From: Sphingomicrobium astaxanthinifaciens
Lineage (GTDB): Bacteria > Pseudomonadota > Alphaproteobacteria > Sphingomonadales > Sphingomonadaceae
NCBI RefSeq assembly: GCF_022865105.1
Contig: NZ_JAKNYM010000002.1
Coordinates: 529,501 to 593,500 of the forward strand
DNA length: 64,000 bases
Direction: 5' to 3'
This document shows, piece after piece, positions 1 to 7,867 of the stretch (within the stretch, counting starts at the first letter, position 1; each line of letters starts with the position of its first letter). The notes below the pieces were generated by a model. The model made no database searches and was not told where the DNA came from. It was given only the letters and a program-made list of their open reading frames with translations. Position numbers and translations under genes: made by a program.

Positions 1-1
1 G

Positions 2-3000
2 ATCAAGCGCGACGCCGACACCTTCGTCGACGTCATCACCGCCGAGGACATCGGCGCGCTGCCCGACCGCTCGGTCGCCGAATCGCTCCAGCGCGTGCCC
101 GGCGTGAACATCAGCCGCTTCGTCCAGCGCGACGACCCCGATCGCTTCTCGGTCGAGGGCTCGGGCGTGATCATCCGCGGACTTCCCTACGTGCGCTCGG
201 AACTCAACGGCCGCGACATCTTCTCGGCCAACGGTGGCCGCACGCTCGGCTTCAACGACGTCTCGCCCGAACTGCTCGGGCGCGTCGAGGTGTTCAAGAA
301 CCTCACCGCCGACATGGTCGAGGGCGGCATCTCGGGGACGGTCAACCTCGTCACCCGCAAGCCGCTCGACAATCCCGGCCTCAAGATCGCGGGCACGATC
401 GAAGCCAATGTCGGCGACCTCGCCAAGGAATGGTCGCCCGGTTTCTCTGGCCTCGTGTCCAACACCTGGGACTTCGAGGCCGGCACCATCGGGCTCCAGG
501 CTGCCTATGCGCAGCAGGAGCTGGTGACCCGCACCGACGCCAGCCAGATCACCGACCCCTGCTTCCGTCCCGAGACGCTGCTCGCCGACCAGCCCTGCTT
601 CCGCTCGCTGCCGACCGGTTCGGGCGGGATCGACGGCAATGCCGATCCGCTCGGCCCCGACGAGTTCGACACCACCGGGCTGATCATCGCGCCGAAGGGC
701 GCGGGGGTGCGCACCACCACGCTGACCCGCGACCGTAACGCCTTCTCGGGCGTCGCGCAGTTCGAGAGCGCGGGCGGCGAACTCCTCATCACCGCCGAAT
801 ATCTGCGCGCCGAGACCGACGGCAGCCTCGCCGAATTCGCGGTGTTGGCGCAGGTCAACGACGACAATTTCAGCCCGGTCATCGCGCCCGGCACCAACCC
901 CGTCATCATCGGCCGCGAGCTGGTGTCGGCCACGCTGACCCAGACCAGCCAGGAAGGCATCACGGGCATCCCGACCGAGACCCTGCGCTTCGTGCAGCAG
1001 GACGGCGCGATGACCGAGGACTTCTCGGTCGACGTCGATTTCGCGCTGACCGACCGGTTGCGCGGCAACGTCGAATTTCAGACGATCAACTCGGATCGCA
1101 GCCTCGACGGCGTGATCACCGCGATGCGCTCGTTCAGCGACATCTTCTACGACAATTCGGGCGAGACCCCGGTGGTCCGCTTCTTCGAGGCGGGCAGCGG
1201 CGGCAACGCCGACCTCAGCGCGGTCGCCGACCCCGAGGGCATCTACTACTGGTTCCACCTCGACGGGCGCCTGCGCAACGAGGGCGACCTCAATTCGCTG
1301 CGCGGCGACATGGAATATGACCTCGAGGCCGGCCCGCTCAAGCGCGTCCGCTTCGGTGCCCGCTGGGCCGAGCGCAACCAGAAGACCCGGCAGGCCACCT
1401 ACCAGGTCTGGTCGAACCTCGGCGACACCTGGACCACGCGGAACGGCGACTGGAGCTGGTCGCAGAACGACCCGAGCCGCTTCTACGGCGCGGGCGGCGG
1501 CGCCTATGTCGTCGACTTCCCCGGGCAGGCCAGCCTGTACGATCCGTTCGGCGACAACTTCCAGCGCGGCAACGTGGCCGCCCCGGTCGGCGCGGCCTTC
1601 TACTACGGCGGCGACGACCTGCTCCGCAAATATCTCGCGGGCACGCTCGAGGCCGACTTCCAGGCGATCCAGGACTTCACCCGTTCGCCCGAACAGCGCG
1701 ACCTCATCCCGCTCGACGAGGACGGCGAGCCGATCTTCCAGCCCGCCAGCGTCACCAGCGTCGGCGAAGGCACGCTCGGGCTCTACGCCCGCGCCGATTA
1801 CGAGCATGAGTTCGACAACGGCTGGGTGCTCGATGGCAACTTCGGCGTGCGCTACGTCGAGACCAACGTGCGCAGCGACGGTATCCTGAGCTTCCCCGAG
1901 CCGGGGGTGATCGACAACCCCGAGCTGGGCGGTGACGGCGACGGCGTCGCCGAGCGTTCGGATCTCGAGGCGGTCTGCGCCTTCATCGCGGGCAACCCGG
2001 GGCTCAACCGCAGCTTCTGCTCGCTGCCCGATTCGCGCCGCGACGAATATGTCGCCGCGTTGAACGGGGCGCGGACCGACCTGGGGTCGGGGCAGAGCTA
2101 CGACAACTGGCTGCCGAGCTTCAACGCGCGGCTCGACTTCGGCAACGGCATGCTCGTTCGCGGCGCGGTGTCGAAGGCGATCTTCCGTCCCGACCTCGCC
2201 GCCAACGGCGTGGGCGGGGTGATCGGCGACAATATCGGCGTCCTCGTCCAGTCGGGCACGCTCGACAGCGGGCCGCTGTTCGCGATCAACACGGGCAACC
2301 CGTTCCTCAATGCCACGCAGGCGTGGAACTACGACCTGTCGTTCGAATGGTATTGGGACACGGTCGGCTCGCTCACCGTCACTGGCTTCATGAAGGACAT
2401 CGACGACGTCGTGACCTCGGGCGCGGTGGTGAACCAGCTGGTCAACTCGGAGACGGGGCTCGCCTATGACGTTCGCGTCGACGGCCCGCAGAACCTCGAA
2501 TCGGGTCGCCTCAAGGGGGTCGAGGTCGCCTACCAGCAGGTCTACGACTTCCTGCCCGGCGCGCTCGGCGGGATCGGCTCGCAGCTGACCTACACCTATG
2601 TCGACGGCGGCGAGTTCTTCAACGACGCGGGCGGCGCGCGGCAGAGCCCGTTTGCGCAGGGGCTCCCGCTCGCGGGCATCTCCGAGCACACGGTCAACGC
2701 GGTGCTGTTCTACGAATATGCCGGCCTGTCGGCGCGTGCCGCCTACAACTGGCGCTCGGACTTCCTGCAGACCCCGCGCGACGTGATCTTCCCCTTCTCG
2801 CCGATCTATGGCGAGGACACCGGGCAGCTCGACGCGTCGATCTTCTACGCGGTCACCGACAATGTGAAGGTCGGGGTGCAGGGGGTGAACCTGCTCGACG
2901 AGGTCACCCGCACCTCGCAGCTGATCGATTACGACGGCACGCGGATCACCCGCTCGGCCTTCCGCAACGATCGCCGCTTCACCTTCCTCGCCCGTTTCGA

Positions 3001-3007
3001 CTTCTAG
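2..3007 (+). CDS. TonB-dependent receptor, 5'-truncated by window edge
   Basis: Outer-membrane active-transport receptor of the Caulobacter/Xanthomonas/Sphingomonas type (TIGR01782-like). The first complete codon is at base 2 and the frame is open to the edge, so the signal peptide and start lie outside the window. The visible 1001 residues begin inside the plug domain (DVITAEDIGALPDRSVAESL, then LQRVPGVNISR), followed by the plug sequence FKNLTADMVEGGISGTVNLV and a long beta-barrel with many alternating aromatic strands. The C-terminus FLARFDF ends in phenylalanine, as expected for BAM-assembled barrels. Substrate is not evident; relatives are often linked to oligosaccharide or siderophore uptake. 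A clear terminator follows 26 bases after the stop. The family call is firm, the ligand unknown. Confidence 0.95.
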   Translation: MKRDADTFVDVITAEDIGALPDRSVAESLQRVPGVNISRFVQRDDPDRFSVEGSGVIIRGLPYVRSELNGRDIFSANGGRTLGFNDVSPELLGRVEVFKNLTADMVEGGISGTVNLVTRKPLDNPGLKIAGTIEANVGDLAKEWSPGFSGLVSNTWDFEAGTIGLQAAYAQQELVTRTDASQITDPCFRPETLLADQPCFRSLPTGSGGIDGNADPLGPDEFDTTGLIIAPKGAGVRTTTLTRDRNAFSGVAQFESAGGELLITAEYLRAETDGSLAEFAVLAQVNDDNFSPVIAPGTNPVIIGRELVSATLTQTSQEGITGIPTETLRFVQQDGAMTEDFSVDVDFALTDRLRGNVEFQTINSDRSLDGVITAMRSFSDIFYDNSGETPVVRFFEAGSGGNADLSAVADPEGIYYWFHLDGRLRNEGDLNSLRGDMEYDLEAGPLKRVRFGARWAERNQKTRQATYQVWSNLGDTWTTRNGDWSWSQNDPSRFYGAGGGAYVVDFPGQASLYDPFGDNFQRGNVAAPVGAAFYYGGDDLLRKYLAGTLEADFQAIQDFTRSPEQRDLIPLDEDGEPIFQPASVTSVGEGTLGLYARADYEHEFDNGWVLDGNFGVRYVETNVRSDGILSFPEPGVIDNPELGGDGDGVAERSDLEAVCAFIAGNPGLNRSFCSLPDSRRDEYVAALNGARTDLGSGQSYDNWLPSFNARLDFGNGMLVRGAVSKAIFRPDLAANGVGGVIGDNIGVLVQSGTLDSGPLFAINTGNPFLNATQAWNYDLSFEWYWDTVGSLTVTGFMKDIDDVVTSGAVVNQLVNSETGLAYDVRVDGPQNLESGRLKGVEVAYQQVYDFLPGALGGIGSQLTYTYVDGGEFFNDAGGARQSPFAQGLPLAGISEHTVNAVLFYEYAGLSARAAYNWRSDFLQTPRDVIFPFSPIYGEDTGQLDASIFYAVTDNVKVGVQGVNLLDEVTRTSQLIDYDGTRITRSAFRNDRRFTFLARFDF

Positions 3008-3032
3008 TCGCGACGCGCCAGATCAACGCAGG

Positions 3033-3062
3033 GGGCCCCGGCAGCGATGCCGGGGCCCTTTT
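3033..3062 (+). terminator. Rho-independent terminator after TonB receptor
   Basis: Perfect 10-bp inverted repeat (GGGCCCCGGC / GCCGGGGCCC) with loop AGCGAT, followed directly by TTTT. Confidence 0.9.
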
Positions 3063-3140
3063 GCTTGGCGGGTAGGCGGGCGCGAGCGCGGGCGCGGGCG
3101 CGGGCCGGGCGCGAGCCGGGACGCTCCGCCGCGGCGCGCC

Positions 3141-3551
3141 TCACGCACCCGGCGCCGCGCTGCACGCGTCGGCCCATTCGCCGCGGAAGATGGCGCGCGC
3201 GCTGACGATCCCCATGTCCTCGTAGGCGAGCGTGCAGAAGTCGAAGAGCGTGTCGGCCTCGAGCGGTTCGAAGGTGAAGGGGTCGGGCAGGTGGTAGTCG
3301 GCGATCCGCTGGCTCTCGAGGATGGTCAGCGCGCGGTGCCGCCGATCGCGCGCGAGCGTGGCGATCAGCCGGTCGATCGCGCGCGCCGGCCCCTCGAGGC
3401 ACTGGAAGAATTCGTGGCTGCTCGAATAAAGCGCCGAGCGCAGCCCGCGCCGGATGTTGTTGCGCCGGCTCACGGCGATGATGTCGTTGAGCTTCTTGAA
3501 GGTGATCGGCCCGGTCGGCGCGCTCACGTAGCAGACCCTAAGCAGCGGCAA
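3141..3551 (-). CDS. Short BLUF-domain blue-light sensor
   Basis: A 136-residue protein consisting almost only of a BLUF (FAD-binding blue-light) domain. The photocycle residues are present at the AppA spacing: Tyr8 (VCYVS), Asn32 (SRRNN) and Gln50 (FFQCLEG), i.e. 24 and 18 residues apart. The DRRHR turn at 69-73 is also typical. The beta5 Trp/Met region of AppA or BlrB is not recognisable; the stretch reads IADYHLPDPFTF. The start is TTG, chosen because a strong AGGAGG lies 5 bases upstream and the upstream frame has no better candidate. It overlaps the end of the upstream PAS-GGDEF-EAL gene by 14 bases, so the two are probably translationally coupled. Inferred role: light input to the c-di-GMP enzyme. 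BLUF assignment is firm; the partner relationship is inference. Confidence 0.9.
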   Translation of the reverse strand: MPLLRVCYVSAPTGPITFKKLNDIIAVSRRNNIRRGLRSALYSSSHEFFQCLEGPARAIDRLIATLARDRRHRALTILESQRIADYHLPDPFTFEPLEADTLFDFCTLAYEDMGIVSARAIFRGEWADACSAAPGA

Positions 3552-5178
3552 GGTCGCCTCCTGCCCGCCCCAGCTCCTCGAAGTTGGTCGGGCGACCGAG
3601 GAAATAGCCCTGGAACAGCTCGATCCCGGCGGCCTCGAGCAAGGTGCGGGTCGCCGCGTCCTCGAGCCCCTCGGCGATCAGCTCGAGCTCGAGCGAGCGC
3701 GAGATCGAGGCGAGCGCGCTGATCACCGCGACATTGGCCTCGCTGTGCAGGTCGTCGACGAACGACTTGTCGATCTTGAGCGCGTTGACCGGCAGGCGGC
3801 TGATGTGCGCGAGGCTCGAATGCCCGGTGCCGAAATCGTCGAGCGCGATGCGAAAGCCGCAGGCGCGCACGTCCTCCAGCGCGCCGTAGAGCGCCGAGCC
3901 GGGGTCGAAGAAGGAGCTGTTCTCGGTGATCTCGACCACGAAGCGGGTCGGGTCGAGCCCGCGCTGCTCGATCTGGCGGGCAAGCCGCGGCGCGAACTTC
4001 TCGCTCAGCAGGTTGGCGGGGGTGCAGTTGAGGTGGATGACCGGGTGGGTGCCGACCATCGCCGCGAGCGCGGCGCTGTCGCGGATCGACTGCTCGAGCA
4101 CCTGCAGGCTGAGGTCGGGGTCGGTCAGCCCGGCGGCGAAGGCCTCGGGACGCTGCACCCGCTTGCCCGAGCGGGTGCGCGCCAGCGCCTCGACCCGGAC
4201 CGCGTCGGGATCGGCGAGCGAGACGATCGGCTGGAACGCGGTGAACAGGCGCCGTTCGGCCACCGCGGCGGCGAGGACGGCGACCTGCGCCGCCTTGGCG
4301 CCGAACGGGTCGGGCAGCGTGTCGGTGTAGAGGGTGGCATTGCCCTTGCCCGCGGCCTTGCCGTTGTAGAGCGCGATGTCGGCGCGGCGGAGCGCCTCGT
4401 CGAAGCTGTCGCCCGAATACCAGCGCGCCAGCCCGATGGTGCAGGGGATCGAGACGCGCGCGCTGCCGCATTGCATCGGTCTCTTGAGGGTGCGGATGAG
4501 CTTGCGCAGGAAGCGCATGGCGATCCGCTCGGAGACCGGCTCGGGGAAGAACATGGCGAATTCGTCGCCGCCGATCCGGCACAGCTCGGCGAAGGGGACG
4601 ATCTCGCGCATCAGGTTGGCGGCATGGCGCAGGGCCTGGTCGCCGACCGCGTGGCCGAAACCGTCGTTGATCGGCTTCATGTTGTCGAAGTCGCACAGCG
4701 CGACCCACCCGCTCTTACCCGGCTTGGCGAGCGTGCGCGAGACGATCCGGTAGAAGGCGCGGCGGTTGCGCAGCCCGGTGAGCGTGTCGTGCTCGCTCGC
4801 CCATTGGGTCTCGATCGACTTGTCATGCTGCTCGGAGATGTCGACGACCACGCCGGAGATCAGCGTGCGGTCCTCGCTGCCGCTGGCGAGCCCGAAACAG
4901 CGGACCCGGCGCAAGGCGCCGCGCGCGCTGATGATATCGGCCTCGAAGCTGAACTTCTCGCGCTTGTGCAGCGCCTCGAAGACCGCGCGGCGCACGGTGT
5001 GGCGCGACCCGCGCGAATAGAAGCCGAGCGCGCGATCGAGCGTGATTGGCTCGCCCACCGGCACGTCGTGGAGGCGGTAGGTGCCGGGCGACCAGTCGAC
5101 GTGGCGGTCGCCGTCGCGATATTGCCAGCACCCCACCTTCGCGAGGCTTTCGAGTTTGGCGTCCTGGGCCAGGAACAC
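3538..5178 (-). CDS. PAS-GGDEF-EAL cyclic-di-GMP enzyme
   Basis: Putative dual cyclic-di-GMP synthase/phosphodiesterase, 546 residues. An N-terminal PAS-like domain covers about 1-118 and shows no membrane segment, so the protein is predicted cytoplasmic. The GGDEF domain (about 125-285) has LTGLRNRRAF and an intact GGDEF at 203-207; no RxxD inhibitory site sits five residues before it. The EAL domain (about 300-535) keeps its catalytic set: EAL 330-332, Asn384 (LNCTP), Glu416 (VEITE), DDFGTG 447-452, Lys468, Glu503 (AEGLED) and QGY 523-525. Both halves therefore look competent. The GTG start has a weak G-rich ribosome site. The gene is followed, with a 14-base overlap, by a BLUF photoreceptor gene, suggesting light control. 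Confidence 0.93.
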   Translation of the reverse strand: MFLAQDAKLESLAKVGCWQYRDGDRHVDWSPGTYRLHDVPVGEPITLDRALGFYSRGSRHTVRRAVFEALHKREKFSFEADIISARGALRRVRCFGLASGSEDRTLISGVVVDISEQHDKSIETQWASEHDTLTGLRNRRAFYRIVSRTLAKPGKSGWVALCDFDNMKPINDGFGHAVGDQALRHAANLMREIVPFAELCRIGGDEFAMFFPEPVSERIAMRFLRKLIRTLKRPMQCGSARVSIPCTIGLARWYSGDSFDEALRRADIALYNGKAAGKGNATLYTDTLPDPFGAKAAQVAVLAAAVAERRLFTAFQPIVSLADPDAVRVEALARTRSGKRVQRPEAFAAGLTDPDLSLQVLEQSIRDSAALAAMVGTHPVIHLNCTPANLLSEKFAPRLARQIEQRGLDPTRFVVEITENSSFFDPGSALYGALEDVRACGFRIALDDFGTGHSSLAHISRLPVNALKIDKSFVDDLHSEANVAVISALASISRSLELELIAEGLEDAATRTLLEAAGIELFQGYFLGRPTNFEELGRAGGDLAAA

Positions 5179-5341
5179 GTGTCTTTCCCCCGCAAGCGAT
5201 GCCTGGGAGTGTAAACGGTTTACGGCGCGGATGGTCGACCCTTGCTCCGAAACGGAGCCGATTGGCGGAGCACCGGCCGCGCGCGTTCGGGGACGGGGCG
5301 ATGACCGCGCCGATTCGGTGCGAGCACGGCGCGGCGGGGCG

Positions 5342-5365
5342 CAAAAAAAAGGGGGGGCAGCGGGA
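5342..5365 (-). terminator. Possible terminator of tRNA-Thr transcript
   Basis: On the minus strand, downstream of tRNA-Thr, a C7 run is followed by T8 (bases 5342-5349). The hairpin before it is weak (CCGCGG...CCCGC), so termination is only likely. The remainder of 5179-5411 shows no other feature. Confidence 0.35.
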
Positions 5366-5411
5366 TGCCAACCGCGGGCGGCGGCGCACGGCGCGTGCCG
5401 ACCAGCGGATA

Positions 5412-5487
5412 TGGTGCCGCAGAAGGGACTCGAACCCCCGACCCCATCATTACGAATGACGTGCTCTACCAGCTGAGCTACTGCGGC
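5412..5487 (-). tRNA. tRNA-Thr (anticodon CGU)
   Basis: Minus-strand cloverleaf of 76 nt with CCA encoded. The acceptor stem GCCGCAG pairs with CTGCGGC, the D-arm is GCTCAGCTGGTAGAGC, the anticodon loop is TTCGTAA with anticodon CGT in the DNA (reads ACG, threonine), and the T-loop is TTCGAGT. The two outer T-stem pairs are G-U. Confidence 0.95.
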
Positions 5488-5673
5488 ATCGCTTGCGCCC
5501 CGGGAGGGGCCAGCGGATGCGCGCCTCTACCAATGTGCGCGCCCGCCTGCAAGCCCGTGCGCGCCGGCGCGCGAGCGGGACCCGGCGCGGCGCTGGTTGA
5601 GACGCGCTTAACGAATTTTTCAGCCCGCGCGCGCATGTTCCCATGCAGATCTTATCATCAGGCGGGGTGGGCC

Positions 5674-7785
5674 ATGTACGCGCAGCAGCAACAGACCGAC
5701 AGGGGTAGCGAGGCGGCCATCGCCGACCGGCGCATGCAGGTCCGGGCCTACAATTACTGGTATTCGCTGCTCGACGGGCGCGACTTCCCCTCGATCGACG
5801 ACCTCCGGCCCGCCGACCTCCAGCATTTCGCGGTCAACAGTGTGCTGATGGATTTCTCCCGCGGCACCGACGATCCCACGCTGCCCTATATCGGGCAGGC
5901 CGTGCGCGCGCAGTGCGGGGTGGGCGAATCGGTCGAACGGCTGAGCGAGGTCCCGCGCCATTCGATGCTCGGCGTGGTCGCCGATCATTATGCCCGGCTG
6001 ATGGAGTGCCGCGCGCCCGTCGGCTTCGAGAGCGAGGGCCCCGAGGAGGTCGGCGACGGCCCGCTCTACCGCGGCATCCTCATGCCCTTCTCCTCCGACG
6101 ATCGCACCATCGACTTCGTCTATGCGGTGATCAACTGGAAAACCGCCGAGCAGCGCGCGGCCGAAACCGCGGCGCGGCGCGAGGCCGAGGCCGAGGCGAC
6201 GGGCGCGCTCGAGGATCTCGACGCCCCCGCGCCGGTGCCGCACGGCGAGCCGGCGTCGCTCGACCCCGCCGAGCCCGCGCCCGTCGCGGCGACGCCGCAC
6301 GACGATGCCGGGAACGCGGCCACCGCCGCCTACGCTTCCGCCGCGGACTGGACCGACGGCCCCGACAGCGCGGTGGAGGCCGCGACCGAGGACCCCGCCG
6401 CCGCACCGGTCGACGCCGACGCGCCGGGGGTGGTCGCCTTCGCCCCCGCGCTCCCCGACGACGAGGAGGCCGCCTCGTTCGCTCGGGTCGACGACATGCC
6501 GACCGACGCGGCGGAGGCCGAGACGGCGGCTGCGGGTGATGCGCCGGCCGAGGCCGAACCGGCCGACGGGGGCGCCGATTATGCCGCGCTCGCCGCGGTC
6601 GAGCTGCCCGACGACATGGGCGATGCGGGCGAACAGGACGCCGGGGACGAGACGGGCGGCGACTATGCCGAGCTGACCGGCAGCTTTGCGCGCATGGAGC
6701 GCCCCGACCCGCTCGCCGACATGGACGAGGCGGCGGACGGCGACATCCTCGAACTGGCCCCCGAGGCGCAGGTCGAGGTCGACCCGTTCGATGCCGCCGC
6801 GCCGGGCGAGGACACCGCGGACGCCGCGGGCGCCGACGATGGCGACTCCGACGAGGGCCACTGGGGGGAGGCGCCGACACCGACGGCGCCGGTGCTCGAC
6901 ACCGCCGTGGACGAGCCCGAGCCGACCGCCACCATCGACCCCGCCGCGATCGACGCCGACACGGGCCCCGAGCCGGAAACCGACGCGGCGGACGGGGTAG
7001 ACGCCCAAGACGCGCTCGCCGCGACGCTCGCCGTGCCGCTGGCGCCGACCGACGCGGCGGACGAGGCGGAGGACGCGCACGAGCCGGACCCGCAGGCGGC
7101 GGAGGAAGCCGACGCGGCGACGGCCGACGTCCTCGCGGCCGAAGCGGACACGGACGCAGACGCGGACGCGGACGATGACGCCGACGACCCCTCGCCGCTC
7201 GAAACCTGGCTCGAGGCCGCGCGCGAGGCGGCGGCGCTGTCCAACGATGCCGACAGTCGCAGCCGCGCCGCGCTCTACAAGGCGCTCGGGCAGGCCTATG
7301 ACTTCAGTCTCGTCGCCGAGGCCGAACCCGATCATTATGCGGCGCTGCTCGAGGCGGCGGACCTCACCGTGCAGGCGCGCGCGCCGATGACCCCGATCGT
7401 CAAGCTCGTGTTCGGGATCGATTACGACAAGACCCGGCTGACCGAGTTCGCCGCCGCCCTGTCCTACGGCCACCGCAAGGGAATCGCGCAGGGGGACTTC
7501 GAGGCGTTCGTGAGCGAGGCCGAAGGCGGGCTCAAGGGGCTGGTCGCCGCCGAGCGCGCGCTCAAGCGCGGCGAGGAGGCGCGCGCGCCTGCCGGCAACG
7601 CCCGGCTCGAGGCGGCGTGTCGCCGCCTGCGCGAACGCGACGCCATCGACCTCGCCCGGCTCGGCGCCAACGAGGAGTTCGCGCTGGTGCTGGTGCGCCG
7701 CGACGACAATGGGGCGCACGCGCCGGTCGCGCGTGTGATCGATCACAAATTGGTCGAGCGCGCGATCCTCAAGTCGGGACGCTAG
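5674..7785 (+). CDS. PAS_5-like protein with long acidic linker
   Basis: A 703-residue protein in three parts. Residues about 1-160 resemble the PAS_5 family of alphaproteobacteria (YNYWYSLLDGRDFPSIDDL, PLYRGILMPF). Residues about 161-505 are an Ala/Asp/Glu/Pro-rich, strongly acidic stretch expected to be disordered. Residues about 506-703 form a folded-looking, charged helical domain (LETWLEAAREAAALSND, KLVFGIDYDKTRLTEFAAAL) that I do not recognise. No signal peptide or membrane helix is visible. The ATG at 5674 is preferred because it immediately precedes the conserved region and follows a G-rich ribosome site; the frame is open further upstream through the tRNA region but that part is not protein-like. 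Function unknown; PAS_5 proteins are often signalling or cell-pole proteins. Confidence 0.8.
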   Translation: MYAQQQQTDRGSEAAIADRRMQVRAYNYWYSLLDGRDFPSIDDLRPADLQHFAVNSVLMDFSRGTDDPTLPYIGQAVRAQCGVGESVERLSEVPRHSMLGVVADHYARLMECRAPVGFESEGPEEVGDGPLYRGILMPFSSDDRTIDFVYAVINWKTAEQRAAETAARREAEAEATGALEDLDAPAPVPHGEPASLDPAEPAPVAATPHDDAGNAATAAYASAADWTDGPDSAVEAATEDPAAAPVDADAPGVVAFAPALPDDEEAASFARVDDMPTDAAEAETAAAGDAPAEAEPADGGADYAALAAVELPDDMGDAGEQDAGDETGGDYAELTGSFARMERPDPLADMDEAADGDILELAPEAQVEVDPFDAAAPGEDTADAAGADDGDSDEGHWGEAPTPTAPVLDTAVDEPEPTATIDPAAIDADTGPEPETDAADGVDAQDALAATLAVPLAPTDAADEAEDAHEPDPQAAEEADAATADVLAAEADTDADADADDDADDPSPLETWLEAAREAAALSNDADSRSRAALYKALGQAYDFSLVAEAEPDHYAALLEAADLTVQARAPMTPIVKLVFGIDYDKTRLTEFAAALSYGHRKGIAQGDFEAFVSEAEGGLKGLVAAERALKRGEEARAPAGNARLEAACRRLRERDAIDLARLGANEEFALVLVRRDDNGAHAPVARVIDHKLVERAILKSGR

Positions 7786-7867
7786 AACGCCCGCAAACTC
7801 CCCCTTGTGACCCCTCTGGGGCGGGTCTATAGCCCGCCGCCAAGTCAGGATGCGTCAGGGAAGCGGC

